DNA of 64,000 bases, from NCBI RefSeq assembly GCF_029946505.1, contig NZ_JARZHG010000002.1, forward strand, positions 496,001-560,000. The letters are read 5' to 3'. The notes beneath the pieces are model-generated. The model was not told the DNA's origin and made no database searches. It saw only the letters and a program-made list of their open reading frames with translations. Both the position numbers and the translations under genes were made by a program. Of this stretch, positions 22,350 through 34,327 are shown in pieces; the first letter of the stretch is position 1, and each line of letters opens with the position of its first letter. Source of the stretch: Polyangium sp. y55x31 (GTDB lineage Bacteria; Myxococcota_A; Polyangia; Polyangiales; Polyangiaceae).

Positions 22350-22650
22350 CCGGGGTTTCACCCCGGACCCCAGCAGGGGGCTGTCCGCCCCCTGCACCCC
22401 GGACCAGCGCAAGCGCTGGACTCGGGGTCGATGAACTGCGCGATGCGCAGTTCATCGAACAGGCCGATTCAAGACCGGCGACGACCCTGCCCATCAAGAC
22501 GGCTTCCACGGGCAACCCCGTCCGCGGTCTTGCCACCGGCCTGTGGGAAGAACTGCGCATCGCGCAGTTCTTCCCAAAAAGGTCCAGCGCTTGCGCTGGT
22601 CCGGGTCCAGGGGTGGACAACCCCTGGTCGGGCCCGGGGTGAAACCCCGG
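22350..22650. repeat. Multi-hairpin dispersed repeat, copy 1
   Basis: Fills most of the 344-base gap between converging vgrG and the PAAR gene. It begins with a 17-base hairpin block (22350-22366) that recurs as its exact reverse complement at the other end (22634-22650). Inside are further perfect hairpins: 22404-22419 (7-base arms), 22430-22456 (12-base arms, 3-base loop), 22545-22575 (14-base arms, 3-base loop), 22584-22599 and 22607-22627. A 44-base stretch (22581-22624) is identical in the copy at 52502-52545. A mobile, non-autonomous repeat or a bidirectional terminator are both possible. Confidence 0.85.
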
Positions 22651-22670
22651 CGCGGCGCTACGCTACGCTG

Positions 22671-23330
22671 TCAGGGCATGAGGCCTGGCAGATCCTTCAC
22701 GAAGTGCCAGTCCTGGAAGTGGCCTTCGGGGATTGCGCCTACGTAGTCGGCCACGTCGACTGCGTAGAGGAGTGCCTCGACTTTGTTTGTCGGCGTGCCG
22801 GCGACGAGACCTGCGGCGTCGACCGTCTTTTGCACGACTTGGAGTGCGAGGGGGGCTTTTTCCTCGGGGCGCTTGCTTTGATCGGTGGGTTCGCCGCCGT
22901 AGAAGATGTGGGGGGCGCCGTCGATGATGAGGCCGTTGCACTTCGTGAAGTCGGTCCTGCGGCTTGCGGGGGCGTTTTCGATGAAGACGCAGTTGCTCCC
23001 GGTGGCTGGGGATTCGTCGTGTTGATCGGTGCGCGTCTGGGGGCTGACGTTGGCTGCACGGTTCTTTGCTTCTTCGAGGAAGACGTGCTCCACGCCCTTC
23101 ACGATTTTCTCGGATGCGTCGCGTGGGTCGACGTACTTGTCGATCAGGTTGCCGATCGACTGGCTCGTGCCTGCGACGGTCGCGGCTGCGGCGAAGACGG
23201 CGAGTGATGCTCCTCCCGTGAACACGATGAGGGCCCCGAGGGCGACTCCTCCGAGTGTGTAGACGATCTGGATGTTGAAGCTCTTGTGGTCGACGGAGGA
23301 CGTGACGCGCGCGGCTTGCTCGACGGACAT
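22671..23330 (-). CDS. PAAR-like T6SS tip protein with N-terminal membrane region
   Basis: 219 residues. Residues 5-14 read AARVTSSVDH, a possible degenerate prePAAR motif. A long hydrophobic stretch follows (about 22-58, with GGVALGALIVFTGG). A PAAR-like domain (DUF4150 type) occupies about 108-150 (GSNCVFIENAPASRRTDFTKCNG), with Cys residues spaced as in the zinc-binding tip. The remaining 70 residues carry no toxin motif I know. AGGAGG precedes ATG 23330. The DUF1795 gene immediately upstream, 11 bases away, encodes the chaperone class that shields membrane segments of such effectors. It should cap VgrG; whether it carries its own toxin activity is unclear. Confidence 0.8.
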   Translation of the reverse strand: MSVEQAARVTSSVDHKSFNIQIVYTLGGVALGALIVFTGGASLAVFAAAATVAGTSQSIGNLIDKYVDPRDASEKIVKGVEHVFLEEAKNRAANVSPQTRTDQHDESPATGSNCVFIENAPASRRTDFTKCNGLIIDGAPHIFYGGEPTDQSKRPEEKAPLALQVVQKTVDAAGLVAGTPTNKVEALLYAVDVADYVGAIPEGHFQDWHFVKDLPGLMP

Positions 23331-23341
23331 GATGAATCCTC

Positions 23342-23773
23342 CTACGACGAACGCCTCACCATCAGTGATCGGCAGAACTCGACGGCGAATGCCTCGATCT
23401 GCTCGCGGTACGAGGGCCGCGCGGAGAACGTCGCGACCAGCGTGCGATCCGAGAGCTCGATCAGGAGGTGCACCTGGAAGATGACGTCTTGGTCCTTCTT
23501 CCAGCGGATGGCTGCCACGCGATGGGGCACGGCGAGCTCGAGCACGGGCGGCTCGTCCACGTGGAGCATGGGCAGGCGCTTCTGATACTCGGACATCGCC
23601 AGCTCGAAGAGCTTGTCGATCGTCGGGCGATCTGGGCTGAGATCCCGCTGCACCACGAGCCCTACGCGGCTGCCGTCCTCCGTCTGCCATTCCAGCGTGT
23701 GAATCGTCCTGTCGATGTAGCCCGGCGGAACGGCCACCTCGACGTCGTCCATGTAATACGTGACCGTGTTCAT
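23342..23773 (-). CDS. DUF1795/DcrB-like protein, Eag-type T6SS adaptor
   Basis: 143 residues, soluble. The sequence has the DcrB/DUF1795 pattern: VAVPPGYIDRTIHTLEW near the start, a central VVQRD strand, and a C-terminal helix (YREQIEAFAVEFCRSL). Proteins of this family (EagR/EagT6) are chaperones that bind the transmembrane segments of PAAR effectors and load them on VgrG. The adjacent PAAR protein has exactly such a hydrophobic N-terminus, which supports this role. Its ATG overlaps the stop of the ATPase gene upstream (ATGA), indicating coupled translation. The family call is from recognition of the pattern, not a search. Confidence 0.75.
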   Translation of the reverse strand: MNTVTYYMDDVEVAVPPGYIDRTIHTLEWQTEDGSRVGLVVQRDLSPDRPTIDKLFELAMSEYQKRLPMLHVDEPPVLELAVPHRVAAIRWKKDQDVIFQVHLLIELSDRTLVATFSARPSYREQIEAFAVEFCRSLMVRRSS

Positions 23774-24699
23774 GACGGGGCTCCGAGCCGCACGAGGTTT
23801 CGATGGGCGGCCATCGCGACGATGTCCTCGGACGAGGTCGCGACGATCCATTGGTTCGTCGGGGCGAATGCTCGGAGCACCTCGAACTGGCGCCGCGCCT
23901 CGGCCCCGCTGAGGTAGAGCTCGGGGGAGTCGTACAGCACGACCGAGTGGTGCACGCCCACGAGCACCATCGTCGCTGCGATCATGAAGGCTTGCTTCTC
24001 CGACATCGAGAGCTTCGATACGGGCCTCGGAGGCCCTCCCTCGCGCCCGAACTCGATGTCTCCTGCGGCCGACACGCCGCGCAGCCGGAGGTGCGGGCAG
24101 AGCTTCGCGAAAAGCTCCTTCAGCTCGGCGATCTTTGCGTCGTCCGTGCGCCGCAGCATCGTCTGCTCCGCGAGCTTCACGATCCCCGCGTACTTGTCCG
24201 GCCCGCGCGAGAGGCGCACGCGGCGCTGCTCGTAGACGGGATCACGCACGGACGTCACGTGCGGCGGCAGCCCGCGGTCGGCGGGGATGTAATCGACTTT
24301 CCCGTGCTGCGGCTCGTGATCGTATCGCTCGAGGATCACGCCGATCGCCGGATCGGGTGCGAGCTCGGCCGGGCCTGTGCGCGTGTAGATGGCCTCGGTC
24401 CCGAGGAGCGGCCTCGGCGCGCCGACGACCTTGCGCTCGTCCTCCGACAGCCACCACTCGATCGTGATCTTCGCCGACGTCCCGTCCTTGCCGATCACGT
24501 CGTCGAGCCGCGGCCCTGGCCCGTACGGGGCGACGCGCTCCTTGCCCGCGATGATCACGTCGAGCAGCCTCGTTTTTCCGCTCCCCGGCGGCCCGGTCAC
24601 GACCACGAGGTCTGCGGGGAGGGCGCCGTCTCGCGCCAGATCGAGCGAGCCGTCCGCGAGCCCCAGAAACCCTTTCCACGTGACGCTGGCGATCCTCAT
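23770..24699 (-). CDS. AAA/RecF-SMC-type ATPase in T6SS island
   Basis: 309 residues. Walker A GPPGSGKT lies at 36-43, an SMC-like signature (KLSMSEKQAFMIAATM) near 232-247 and Walker B with VVLYDSPELYL near 257. A switch His/Ser-type strand (NQWIVATSSEDIV) follows. The protein starts MRIASVTWKGFLGL, typical of RecF/OLD-like ATPases. There is no nuclease (TOPRIM) domain and no membrane segment. It stands between a DUF2169 gene (94 bases upstream) and the DUF1795 gene (4-base overlap), an unusual company for such an ATPase. It could remodel or load effectors, or be a passenger. ATG 24699 is the start of the family-like N-terminus. Confidence 0.8.
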   Translation of the reverse strand: MRIASVTWKGFLGLADGSLDLARDGALPADLVVVTGPPGSGKTRLLDVIIAGKERVAPYGPGPRLDDVIGKDGTSAKITIEWWLSEDERKVVGAPRPLLGTEAIYTRTGPAELAPDPAIGVILERYDHEPQHGKVDYIPADRGLPPHVTSVRDPVYEQRRVRLSRGPDKYAGIVKLAEQTMLRRTDDAKIAELKELFAKLCPHLRLRGVSAAGDIEFGREGGPPRPVSKLSMSEKQAFMIAATMVLVGVHHSVVLYDSPELYLSGAEARRQFEVLRAFAPTNQWIVATSSEDIVAMAAHRNLVRLGAPS

Positions 24700-24793
24700 C
24701 GCAGCTTGCCTCTTTCGGCGTATTCGCCGGAAAACCCGGCCCACCCGTCGGCGCCAGCGTATCGGAACGCGACCGGGGGAGGAAGCCCCTGCT

Positions 24794-27361
24794 CTAGCCC
24801 TCGGCGCGACCGTGAAGCACGCGACCGAGTGCCATCGCGACGAGGGCCTCGGGTTGTGTCTCCGCGACGTCCTCGCGGAGCCTCGCCTCGGCGAGCACCA
24901 CCACCGGATAGGAAGGCAGGAGCGGCAAGGACGTCGCGACCGCGTCGGAGAGATACACGAGCATCGTCTCGCCGCCGCGCGCGAGCGTGAGATCGGCGCG
25001 GATCCGCGTCGCGCCGAGCAGCGTGCGGCGCTTGTATTTGCGGCCTTCGAGCAGGATCCGCTCCACCTCCGAGGCCACGTACCGCGGCGGGAGCGAGAGC
25101 GACGACGACGCGGCCTCGATCTGCCGACCGAGGGCGAGCACGGTGTCGGGCCGCGGCGGGACGGGCGCGGCGATCGCTTCCTGCGCGACGGCGATGGCCG
25201 CGAGCAGGCGCTTGTCGCCTCCTGCGACCGTCTGCGCGACGCTGACCGCCGCGCGCAGCCCCTCGAGCTCGTCGAAGACGGGGCGCAGGTCACCTGCGAC
25301 GGCGAGGAGCGGCGGGTGCCAGTTGTTCTGGTCCTCGAGGCTCTCGGCGAGCGCGCGCCGGATCTCGGCTGCGTCCGCCGAGCGGGCGCACGAGAGGACC
25401 CGGGCCACGTCCGCGCGGTCCTGCTCTTCCTGCGGGAGCTTGCTGCGCGACGCCTCGGCGGGCTGCACGGGGCGCGGGCCCGCGAAGATCGGCGCGAAGC
25501 GCTTCTGCATGCGGAGCCGGGGCAAGACCTTCGGATCGAAGTCGAGGACGTCGACGACGGCGAGTCTCTGGACCTGTGTGCTCGCCGAACGCATCACGCG
25601 CGCCCCGGCGCCCGGCTCGTCGTTGCGACGCGCCTCGCGCGCGGCGGCGTCGGACGCGGCCTTCGCGCTCACGAACACGAGGGGCCCGGCGCTCGCGACC
25701 TCGGCCTGCGCCGCGTCGGCCTTCGGGGCCTCGGGGGCTTCGAGGCTCCGCGCGGCGGGCTTCGCTCCGCTGAAGGCGCTCTCGAAGGTCGTCGGGGCGT
25801 TCTTCGGGGGGAGAGGCGGGGGCGAAGGCGACGGCGCGATCGACGACGGCATCGGCGCGATCGACGACGGCATCGGCGCGAGCGACGACGGCATCCCCGG
25901 CAGCGGCGGCGACGGCATGCCTGGCAGCGGCGGCGATGGCACCCCCGGCAGCGGCGGCGGCATCGGCGACGGCATCACCGGGAGCGGCGACGGCGCGGGG
26001 ACAGCGGCGATACGCGAGGGCGGGATGGCCGTGGGCGGGGCTACGGGGGTGAAGGGCAAGGCTTGTGGCATCGCCTCGGGCCGCGACGGGGGCGGCTGGG
26101 GCACGCTCGGCGAAAGCGGAGGGTACGAGCCGCGGGAGCTCGGCGCGCCCGAGGTCGCGTCGGCCTCGCGAAAGGGCATCACGCCGTCGAGGTTGCTCGG
26201 GCGCCGCGGCGGCTGCGGGTTCGCGGCCTGGTTCGTGCCCTGGAAGGGCAGCCCGTCGTGCCGCCGGGCGGGCACCGTGAACGGCATCGTGTAGTGCTCG
26301 TCCTCGTCGATGCGCCTGTCCTCGGGCCCCGGCCGCGCCAGCGGGACGATCTGCGCCTCCTCCAGCGGGACGGGCCCGCCCATCGGCCCGCCGACCACGA
26401 TCACCTGGACGTCGCTGCCGGCGGGGAGCGGGATCTGCGCGCGGAAGGTGAGCGTGCAGATCCCTCGATCGGTGTCGATGCAGAGCTGGTCCCCCTGCAG
26501 CCTGGTCGGCTCGCCGCGGCTGCCCGCGACGATCGCGTAGGGCGTCAGGCCGGACAGGGTCATGCGCAGGCGCGGGTGTTTTCCGTGCAGGTTCTCGGCG
26601 ATGATCGTCTCGTTCGGCTCGAGGGGGCGTTCGAGCCGCTGATCCTCCGGCGCCACCAGGAAGTATTGCCTCGGCAAGGTCTTCGGCAGCGCGAACGCGT
26701 CCGAGCGGCCGAGCCAGGTGCGCTCGCGCTCGCCGAGAAGCCCCGCGCGCACCGGCCACGCGGCCGCGATGGGGCCGAAGCCGGCGCGCGGGATGTGCTC
26801 GTGCAGCGAGGTGATCTCGTGGAGGTGAGGCACGAGCTGGGGCACCGGGACGGGGCCGAGGAGCGCGCTGCGCGAGAGGTCGATCCCGGCGGGGTTGTCG
26901 GTCCCGGGGCCGCCGGCGGCGTATTCGTAGCGGAGCGAGAAGCGGGTCTGGAGGGGCGCTTCCTCCACGCTGCCGTCGGCGCGGAAGCGGCGCGGGCCCC
27001 AGGCTTCGATCGTCTTGTCGACCGATCCCACCACGATACGCGCCGCGATCGAGCGCGCGGGCCGCCCCTCGGGGGCGTAGGCGGAGCCGACGATGATGAC
27101 CTCGGCCCTCGGCTTGAAGGGGGCGAAGTCGCTCGGCGCGTGGACGCTCCGCGTGGGATCGTCGTCCCAGTGCCCGTCTTCTTCCTGGAGCGGCACGGGG
27201 ACGTCGAGCGGCGCGGCGTCTCCCGGCGCGAACGTGTAGGTGGCTTTCGCGATGACGGTGACGACGAGCGAGCCTCGCTCGTCGCGCCAAAGACGCGAGC
27301 CCACGTCGAACGGGCCCCGCGAGGTCACGCGGACCGTGGCGGCTCGGGCTTGCGTGTTCAC
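24794..27361 (-). CDS. DUF2169 family protein, T6SS adaptor-type
   Basis: 855 residues from GTG 27361 with GGAGAG upstream. The N-terminal 340 residues match DUF2169: VVTVIAKATYTF, then PFKPRAEVIIVGSAYAP and GFGPIAAAWPVRA, ending with the strand-rich IDTDRGICTLTFRAQIPL. DUF2169 proteins are one of three known T6SS adaptor families (with DUF1795 and DUF4123). A long low-complexity linker (about 430-530, repeated PPLPGMPS and PSSIAPM units) separates this from a C-terminal helical domain of some 300 residues that I cannot assign. It probably helps load cargo on the PAAR/VgrG spike encoded downstream. The C-terminal half may be a second, lineage-specific module. Confidence 0.8.
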   Translation of the reverse strand: MNTQARAATVRVTSRGPFDVGSRLWRDERGSLVVTVIAKATYTFAPGDAAPLDVPVPLQEEDGHWDDDPTRSVHAPSDFAPFKPRAEVIIVGSAYAPEGRPARSIAARIVVGSVDKTIEAWGPRRFRADGSVEEAPLQTRFSLRYEYAAGGPGTDNPAGIDLSRSALLGPVPVPQLVPHLHEITSLHEHIPRAGFGPIAAAWPVRAGLLGERERTWLGRSDAFALPKTLPRQYFLVAPEDQRLERPLEPNETIIAENLHGKHPRLRMTLSGLTPYAIVAGSRGEPTRLQGDQLCIDTDRGICTLTFRAQIPLPAGSDVQVIVVGGPMGGPVPLEEAQIVPLARPGPEDRRIDEDEHYTMPFTVPARRHDGLPFQGTNQAANPQPPRRPSNLDGVMPFREADATSGAPSSRGSYPPLSPSVPQPPPSRPEAMPQALPFTPVAPPTAIPPSRIAAVPAPSPLPVMPSPMPPPLPGVPSPPLPGMPSPPLPGMPSSLAPMPSSIAPMPSSIAPSPSPPPLPPKNAPTTFESAFSGAKPAARSLEAPEAPKADAAQAEVASAGPLVFVSAKAASDAAAREARRNDEPGAGARVMRSASTQVQRLAVVDVLDFDPKVLPRLRMQKRFAPIFAGPRPVQPAEASRSKLPQEEQDRADVARVLSCARSADAAEIRRALAESLEDQNNWHPPLLAVAGDLRPVFDELEGLRAAVSVAQTVAGGDKRLLAAIAVAQEAIAAPVPPRPDTVLALGRQIEAASSSLSLPPRYVASEVERILLEGRKYKRRTLLGATRIRADLTLARGGETMLVYLSDAVATSLPLLPSYPVVVLAEARLREDVAETQPEALVAMALGRVLHGRAEG
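25836..25961. repeat. In-frame tandem repeats encoding Pro/Ser/Met-rich linker
   Basis: Two neighbouring tandem arrays inside the DUF2169 gene: a 21-base unit (starting at 25836, 25857 and, diverged, 25878) and a 24-base unit at 25890, 25914 and 25938. They encode the SSIAPMP and PPLPGMPS repeats of the central linker, which keep frame because units are multiples of three. Confidence 0.8.
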
Positions 27362-27498
27362 GCCGGGCTCTCCGCGCGGGCGTCGTCGTCGGCCCGAGGG
27401 AGGATCACTGCGGGGGCGGCGCGCATGAAAAGCGGATCTACCACGAACCGGCGGCGGTTTGCGGCACCGAACGCCCCGCTCTCGATCGTCTCCGGCCG

Positions 27499-28398
27499 TT
27501 ACAGAGGATTCATGATCAAGCCGTACCCCACGACTTCGGGCTTGCCGGCTCGCTCGAATTTCACCGTGAAGATGCCCGGCTCACTCTCGCTCTGCATGAC
27601 GGCGCGGCGCATCGTGCCCGCCCACTCGGCCCATACGACGGCGCCGGCCTTGCCTTTCCACTTGATCGGGATCGGCTGCAAATCGGCCTCGTCGGCGATC
27701 AGCGCCGCGCCGCCGAATCCCAGGCAGAACCAGCGCTTCACGCCGCCCGCCTCGAACGGCGAGACGAGCAGCACGTGCCGGTACTCCCCCTCCTGCCGGT
27801 GCGCCGCATAGTTGCCGGGCTGGAGCCCGTCGACCTGCTTGACCCAGCGCACGCCCTTGAGGAGCGCTTCCGGCGTCCGCGCCTCCATGTCCGTGTAGCG
27901 GACCGCGATCCGATCCTTCACGTACCGGCGCACGACGGCGTGTTTCATCACGCCGTTCCACTCGGTCAGCACGACGTCGTTGAGCTTCGGCTTCACGTTG
28001 TCCGGGACCGGGATCACGTAGCCCGCGTGCACCTTGTACGACGGGCCGCCGGACTGGCCTTCGATGACCAGGTCGTCGCCGTCGAAGCCGATCGCCGTGG
28101 CCGCGTAGAGCACGAGCGTCGAGCCGATGCGCGCGTTCGCCAGCATGGGCTCGGAGAAGGTGAAGACGCGGCGCCCCGGGTCGAGCTTGATCTTGCGCGG
28201 GGGCAGGCCGAGCGGGTTCGGCTGGGGCGACTTCGGCTGCGGGGGCTGCGTGGGGCTCGGCGCGATGAACGAGCCGAGCGGCGGCGGATCGGACGAGCCG
28301 CTCGCAGCGGGCGCAGCCTCGGTGGTCGTCGACGACCCGCTGCTGCACGCGGCGAGCAGGGCCGCAGCCAGTGCCAGGAGTCGTTGGAGCCCGAACAT
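27499..28398 (-). CDS. Putative lipoprotein with paired SH3/Tudor-like repeats, 299 aa
   Basis: ATG 28398 opens a signal peptide with a lipobox (AALLAAC). A Ser/Pro-rich linker follows (SPTQPPQPKSPQPN). The body, residues about 75-299, appears to be two halves of similar shape: each has a basic/aromatic strand pattern with a conserved WxG or WAG motif (VLTEWNGVMKHAVVRRYV; VVWAEWAGTMRRAVMQSES), suggestive of duplicated small beta-barrels like SH3 or Tudor folds. I do not know the function. It ends 137 bases before the GTG of the DUF2169 gene, on the same strand, so read-through into the T6SS genes is possible but not shown. Confidence 0.75.
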   Translation of the reverse strand: MFGLQRLLALAAALLAACSSGSSTTTEAAPAASGSSDPPPLGSFIAPSPTQPPQPKSPQPNPLGLPPRKIKLDPGRRVFTFSEPMLANARIGSTLVLYAATAIGFDGDDLVIEGQSGGPSYKVHAGYVIPVPDNVKPKLNDVVLTEWNGVMKHAVVRRYVKDRIAVRYTDMEARTPEALLKGVRWVKQVDGLQPGNYAAHRQEGEYRHVLLVSPFEAGGVKRWFCLGFGGAALIADEADLQPIPIKWKGKAGAVVWAEWAGTMRRAVMQSESEPGIFTVKFERAGKPEVVGYGLIMNPL

Positions 28399-28502
28399 CA
28401 GCCGCGATCTTTGCCGCGTCGCGGCCGGTCTGGCGAGCAAAAAGCGACCGGAGGGGCGCTTGATCCGGTCGTTATGAGCACAAACGATTTGGGGTACGCG
28501 GC

Positions 28503-31768
<3,266 letters not shown>

Positions 31769-31772
<4 letters not shown>

Positions 31773-33547
31773 TCGCACCAGCCCTGGAGGTACCCTTCCC
31801 CGGTCGTCCGGTCCACGAAGACCCACGCGAGGCCGGCCGCCCGCGATGCCCCCTCGCCCTTCGGCCCCGCCGACGCCTTCCCGCTCGTGGCGCCTGGGAC
31901 GAGCCAGGCGACCCCGTAATCCCGCGAGGCCGCAGAGCTCGTCCACCACTCGACCCCGTCGAGCCGCATCACGAACCGCAAGGACTCGATGGCGTAGAGG
32001 CGGCTGTCCACGGCGACGACCGCGCCCTTCGTGATGCGGCCGATCGGGACGGGCGTCGGGAAGAGCCGCGTGGGCAGAGGAACGTCGCGATCCTCGGCGG
32101 CTTCGAGGTCGACGGCCTCGGCGGGGGCGCGCTTCTGGTCGAGATCCCGGACGGGGACGAGCTTCGAGCGCGCCTCGGGCTTGTGGGCGTGCATCGCTTC
32201 GAGCACGCCCACGCGATCCTGGCCGATCTCGGCGGAGAGCTCGGCGAGCAGGGCGGGAAGCGCGTCGGGACGAACGGCCTTGTCGCGCGAGAGGTCGATC
32301 TGGACGCGCCGCGCCTCGACGATCTGCGAGACCTCGAGCTGGACGGAGACGGCCGGCGCGAAGAGCTCGGCGCGTTCGAGCTTGGCCCGGAGCGCGCGGT
32401 GGAGATCACCCGCGTCGGAGAGCGGCGAGGGCAGGTCGATCGAGAGCGAGAGGACGGGCTCGCGGCTGGGATCGCGCAGGTTCGCGATGGAGCGGTCGAG
32501 CGGGATCGTGAGGGTGAGCGAGAGGCAAGCTTCGCCGCGGGCGCCGAGGCGGGCGGCGAAGCGCGAGGTCATGCCGCGAAGGACGAAGAGAATCGGCTCG
32601 ACGGTGGCGATCGGGTCTTCAAAGCTCGTCTCTTCGACGATCGTGCGCGGGGGCGCGTACGGGACGAGCGGCAGATCGTCGCGGCCGGAGGCGAGATCGA
32701 GCACCTCGGCGGCGCGCAGGCCGAGCCGCGGCGTGAGCTCGCCGCGCGGGAGCTTGGTCAGGGCCTCGACCGTGAAGATGCCGAGCCGGCCGAAGAAGGC
32801 TGCCGTGTCGAGATCGAGCGGCAGCGCCGTGAGCGGCAGCGGGCCGAGGACACGCGCGCCGGGCTTGGCGACGACCGTCGGATGCGGGACGTTTCGCACG
32901 AGGAGCGCCGAGCCGCTGGAGAGCACCGGGCTCGCGGCGAACCGGGCGAGGGCGCGGGCGATCCGCGGGCCGTCGGCGATGGCGGCCTGGACCTTGTGGC
33001 CGAGCGCGTGGATCCGCTCGCAGAGCTCGTCGAGCAGGGCCTCCTCGCCGCCCACGAGGTGCGCCGCGCCCGTGACGTCGAGGAAGACCGTGTCGAAGGG
33101 CGCGTCGCCTGCCGGACCGCGGCGTTTGTCTTCGTCGGGGTTCGGGGCGCAGGGCGCCGAAGGCGACCCGGAGCCCCGAGCGTTGAACGAGCGCTCGGGG
33201 GCGAGGCGGATCGCGGCCGTGGTCCCGAGATTCAGACAAACCTCGGCCACGCGACCGAGCGCGGCGTCGACCTCCACGAACGAGACGTTCTGGATCGTGA
33301 GCTCGGCGAGCGTCGCTTGTGCTTCGGCCACGCGCTGGCCGGGGCGGATTCCGTAACGCCAGGCGGCCTCGTCGACGAGGTCGAGCGTGGCCGTGGCGCG
33401 GTCCTCGGCCTCCCCTCCCCCGTCCGGTTTGCCCCGCGAAAACAAGACGGCGAGCGGGCCGTCCGCGCGGCCCTCCTCGTGGGCGCGTTGCCGCACGAGC
33501 TCGCAGCCGAGCTGGGGCAAGACCACCGCCACGATTCGCCGGCCCAT
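31769..33547 (-). CDS. imuB: ImuB, Y-family polymerase-like mutasome subunit
   Basis: About 592 residues. Y-family fold: an N-terminal palm (RRIVAVVLPQLGCELVRQR), a FLDVTGAAHLVGGE strand where active polymerases have their second acidic site, a helix-hairpin-helix part (FGRLGIFTVEALTKLP) and a little-finger region (LSLTLTIPLDRSI). As in other ImuB proteins, the full set of catalytic carboxylates is not present, so it is an inactive scaffold that links DnaE2 and ImuA to the clamp. ATG 33547 has GAGGATC upstream; a GTG one codon earlier is the alternative start. It lies between imuA (21 bases upstream) and dnaE2 (overlapping). Confidence 0.88.
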
Positions 33548-33568
33548 CACCCGATCCTCATGCGCCCA

Positions 33569-34300
33569 TCATGCGCTCTTTCCAAGCTCGATCGACTGCG
33601 CTCCCGTCACGCGGCCGCGCCGATCCTTGGCGACCCGCAGGCCGAGCCGATCCTCGCCGAGGCGCTCGAGCTCGATCCGCATCGCCGCCGGCAGCGGCAT
33701 CGCGCGGGAGGCGGCCGCGTCCGTGAGCAGGAGGACGGTCGTGTCGCTGCCCTCGACGGCGAGGGCGAGGCGGCGGACGATCGTGACCCACCGGTCGAGC
33801 CGGGTCTCGCCGCGGCAGCCGGGCACGCCGGCCGTGTCGACCACGACCACGGAGAAAGCGTGGCAGCCGGCGACGCGGACGGCGACACGGGCGAGGTCGT
33901 CGAGGTTCGGCCGGACGACGAGCAGCCGGTCGGGATCAACGCCGGCGCGGCCGAGGGCGGGCGCGAAAAGAGACTGCGTGGGGTCGAGCCAGGCGCACCA
34001 GGCGCCGCGCGTGTCGCTCTCGCCGCGGAGGCGGGCCTCGGCTTGGGCGGAGGCGCAGAGGGACAAGGCGAGCGTCGTCGCGCGGGCGAGGCCCTGGGGC
34101 GCCGTGAGCTCGACGATGGCGCCTCGCGGCAGGCCTCCCTCGGGCAAGGACGCGTCGACGGTGCGAAGGCCGAGGGGCAAGGCCTTGGCGCGACCGGAAA
34201 GTCCTTCGATCGCAGGGCGGACGAGGGCGCTCTGGAAGAGCTCCTTGTGGCGGGCGTCGGCGTCCGGGGCGAGGACCGTGGCAGCGGCGGCGCGGTGCAT
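33569..34300 (-). CDS. imuA: ImuA, RecA-like mutasome protein
   Basis: 243 residues. RecA/SulA-like fold: a central strand-helix unit (GAIVELTAPQGLARATTLALSL) sits where RecA has Walker A, but the lysine motif is degenerate. A strand with acidic end (FSVVVVDTAGVPGC) corresponds to Walker B. It is the first gene of the imuA-imuB-dnaE2 cassette that in many bacteria replaces umuDC and produces DNA-damage-induced mutations. ATG 34300 begins the family-like start (MHRAAAATVLAP); the longer frame to 34372 is less protein-like. A TAGGGT hexamer lies 7 bases upstream and no Shine-Dalgarno is seen. Confidence 0.8.
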   Translation of the reverse strand: MHRAAAATVLAPDADARHKELFQSALVRPAIEGLSGRAKALPLGLRTVDASLPEGGLPRGAIVELTAPQGLARATTLALSLCASAQAEARLRGESDTRGAWCAWLDPTQSLFAPALGRAGVDPDRLLVVRPNLDDLARVAVRVAGCHAFSVVVVDTAGVPGCRGETRLDRWVTIVRRLALAVEGSDTTVLLLTDAAASRAMPLPAAMRIELERLGEDRLGLRVAKDRRGRVTGAQSIELGKSA

Positions 34301-34301
34301 A

Positions 34302-34327
34302 CTGAACACCCTACCAGGTACCTGAAC
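34302..34327 (-). promoter_or_regulatory. Candidate SOS control region: two GTTCAG repeats and -10 hexamer
   Basis: On the minus strand two GTTCAG hexamers occur (34327-34322 and 34307-34302), starting exactly 20 bases apart, with a perfect 10-base palindrome CAGGTACCTG at 34315-34324 overlapping one of them. TAGGGT (34313-34308) would be the -10. GTTCAG is the conserved end of the LexA motif reported for Myxococcus xanthus; the rest of that motif matches only partly here. Confidence 0.4.

Noticed and set aside
22430-22575. CRISPR array
   Set aside because: Repeats are hairpins of differing sequence without regular spacers; they belong to the multi-hairpin element.
24389-27811. 1,140-codon frame opposite DUF2169 and lipoprotein genes
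   Set aside because: Low-complexity Arg/Gly-rich shadow of the DUF2169 gene.
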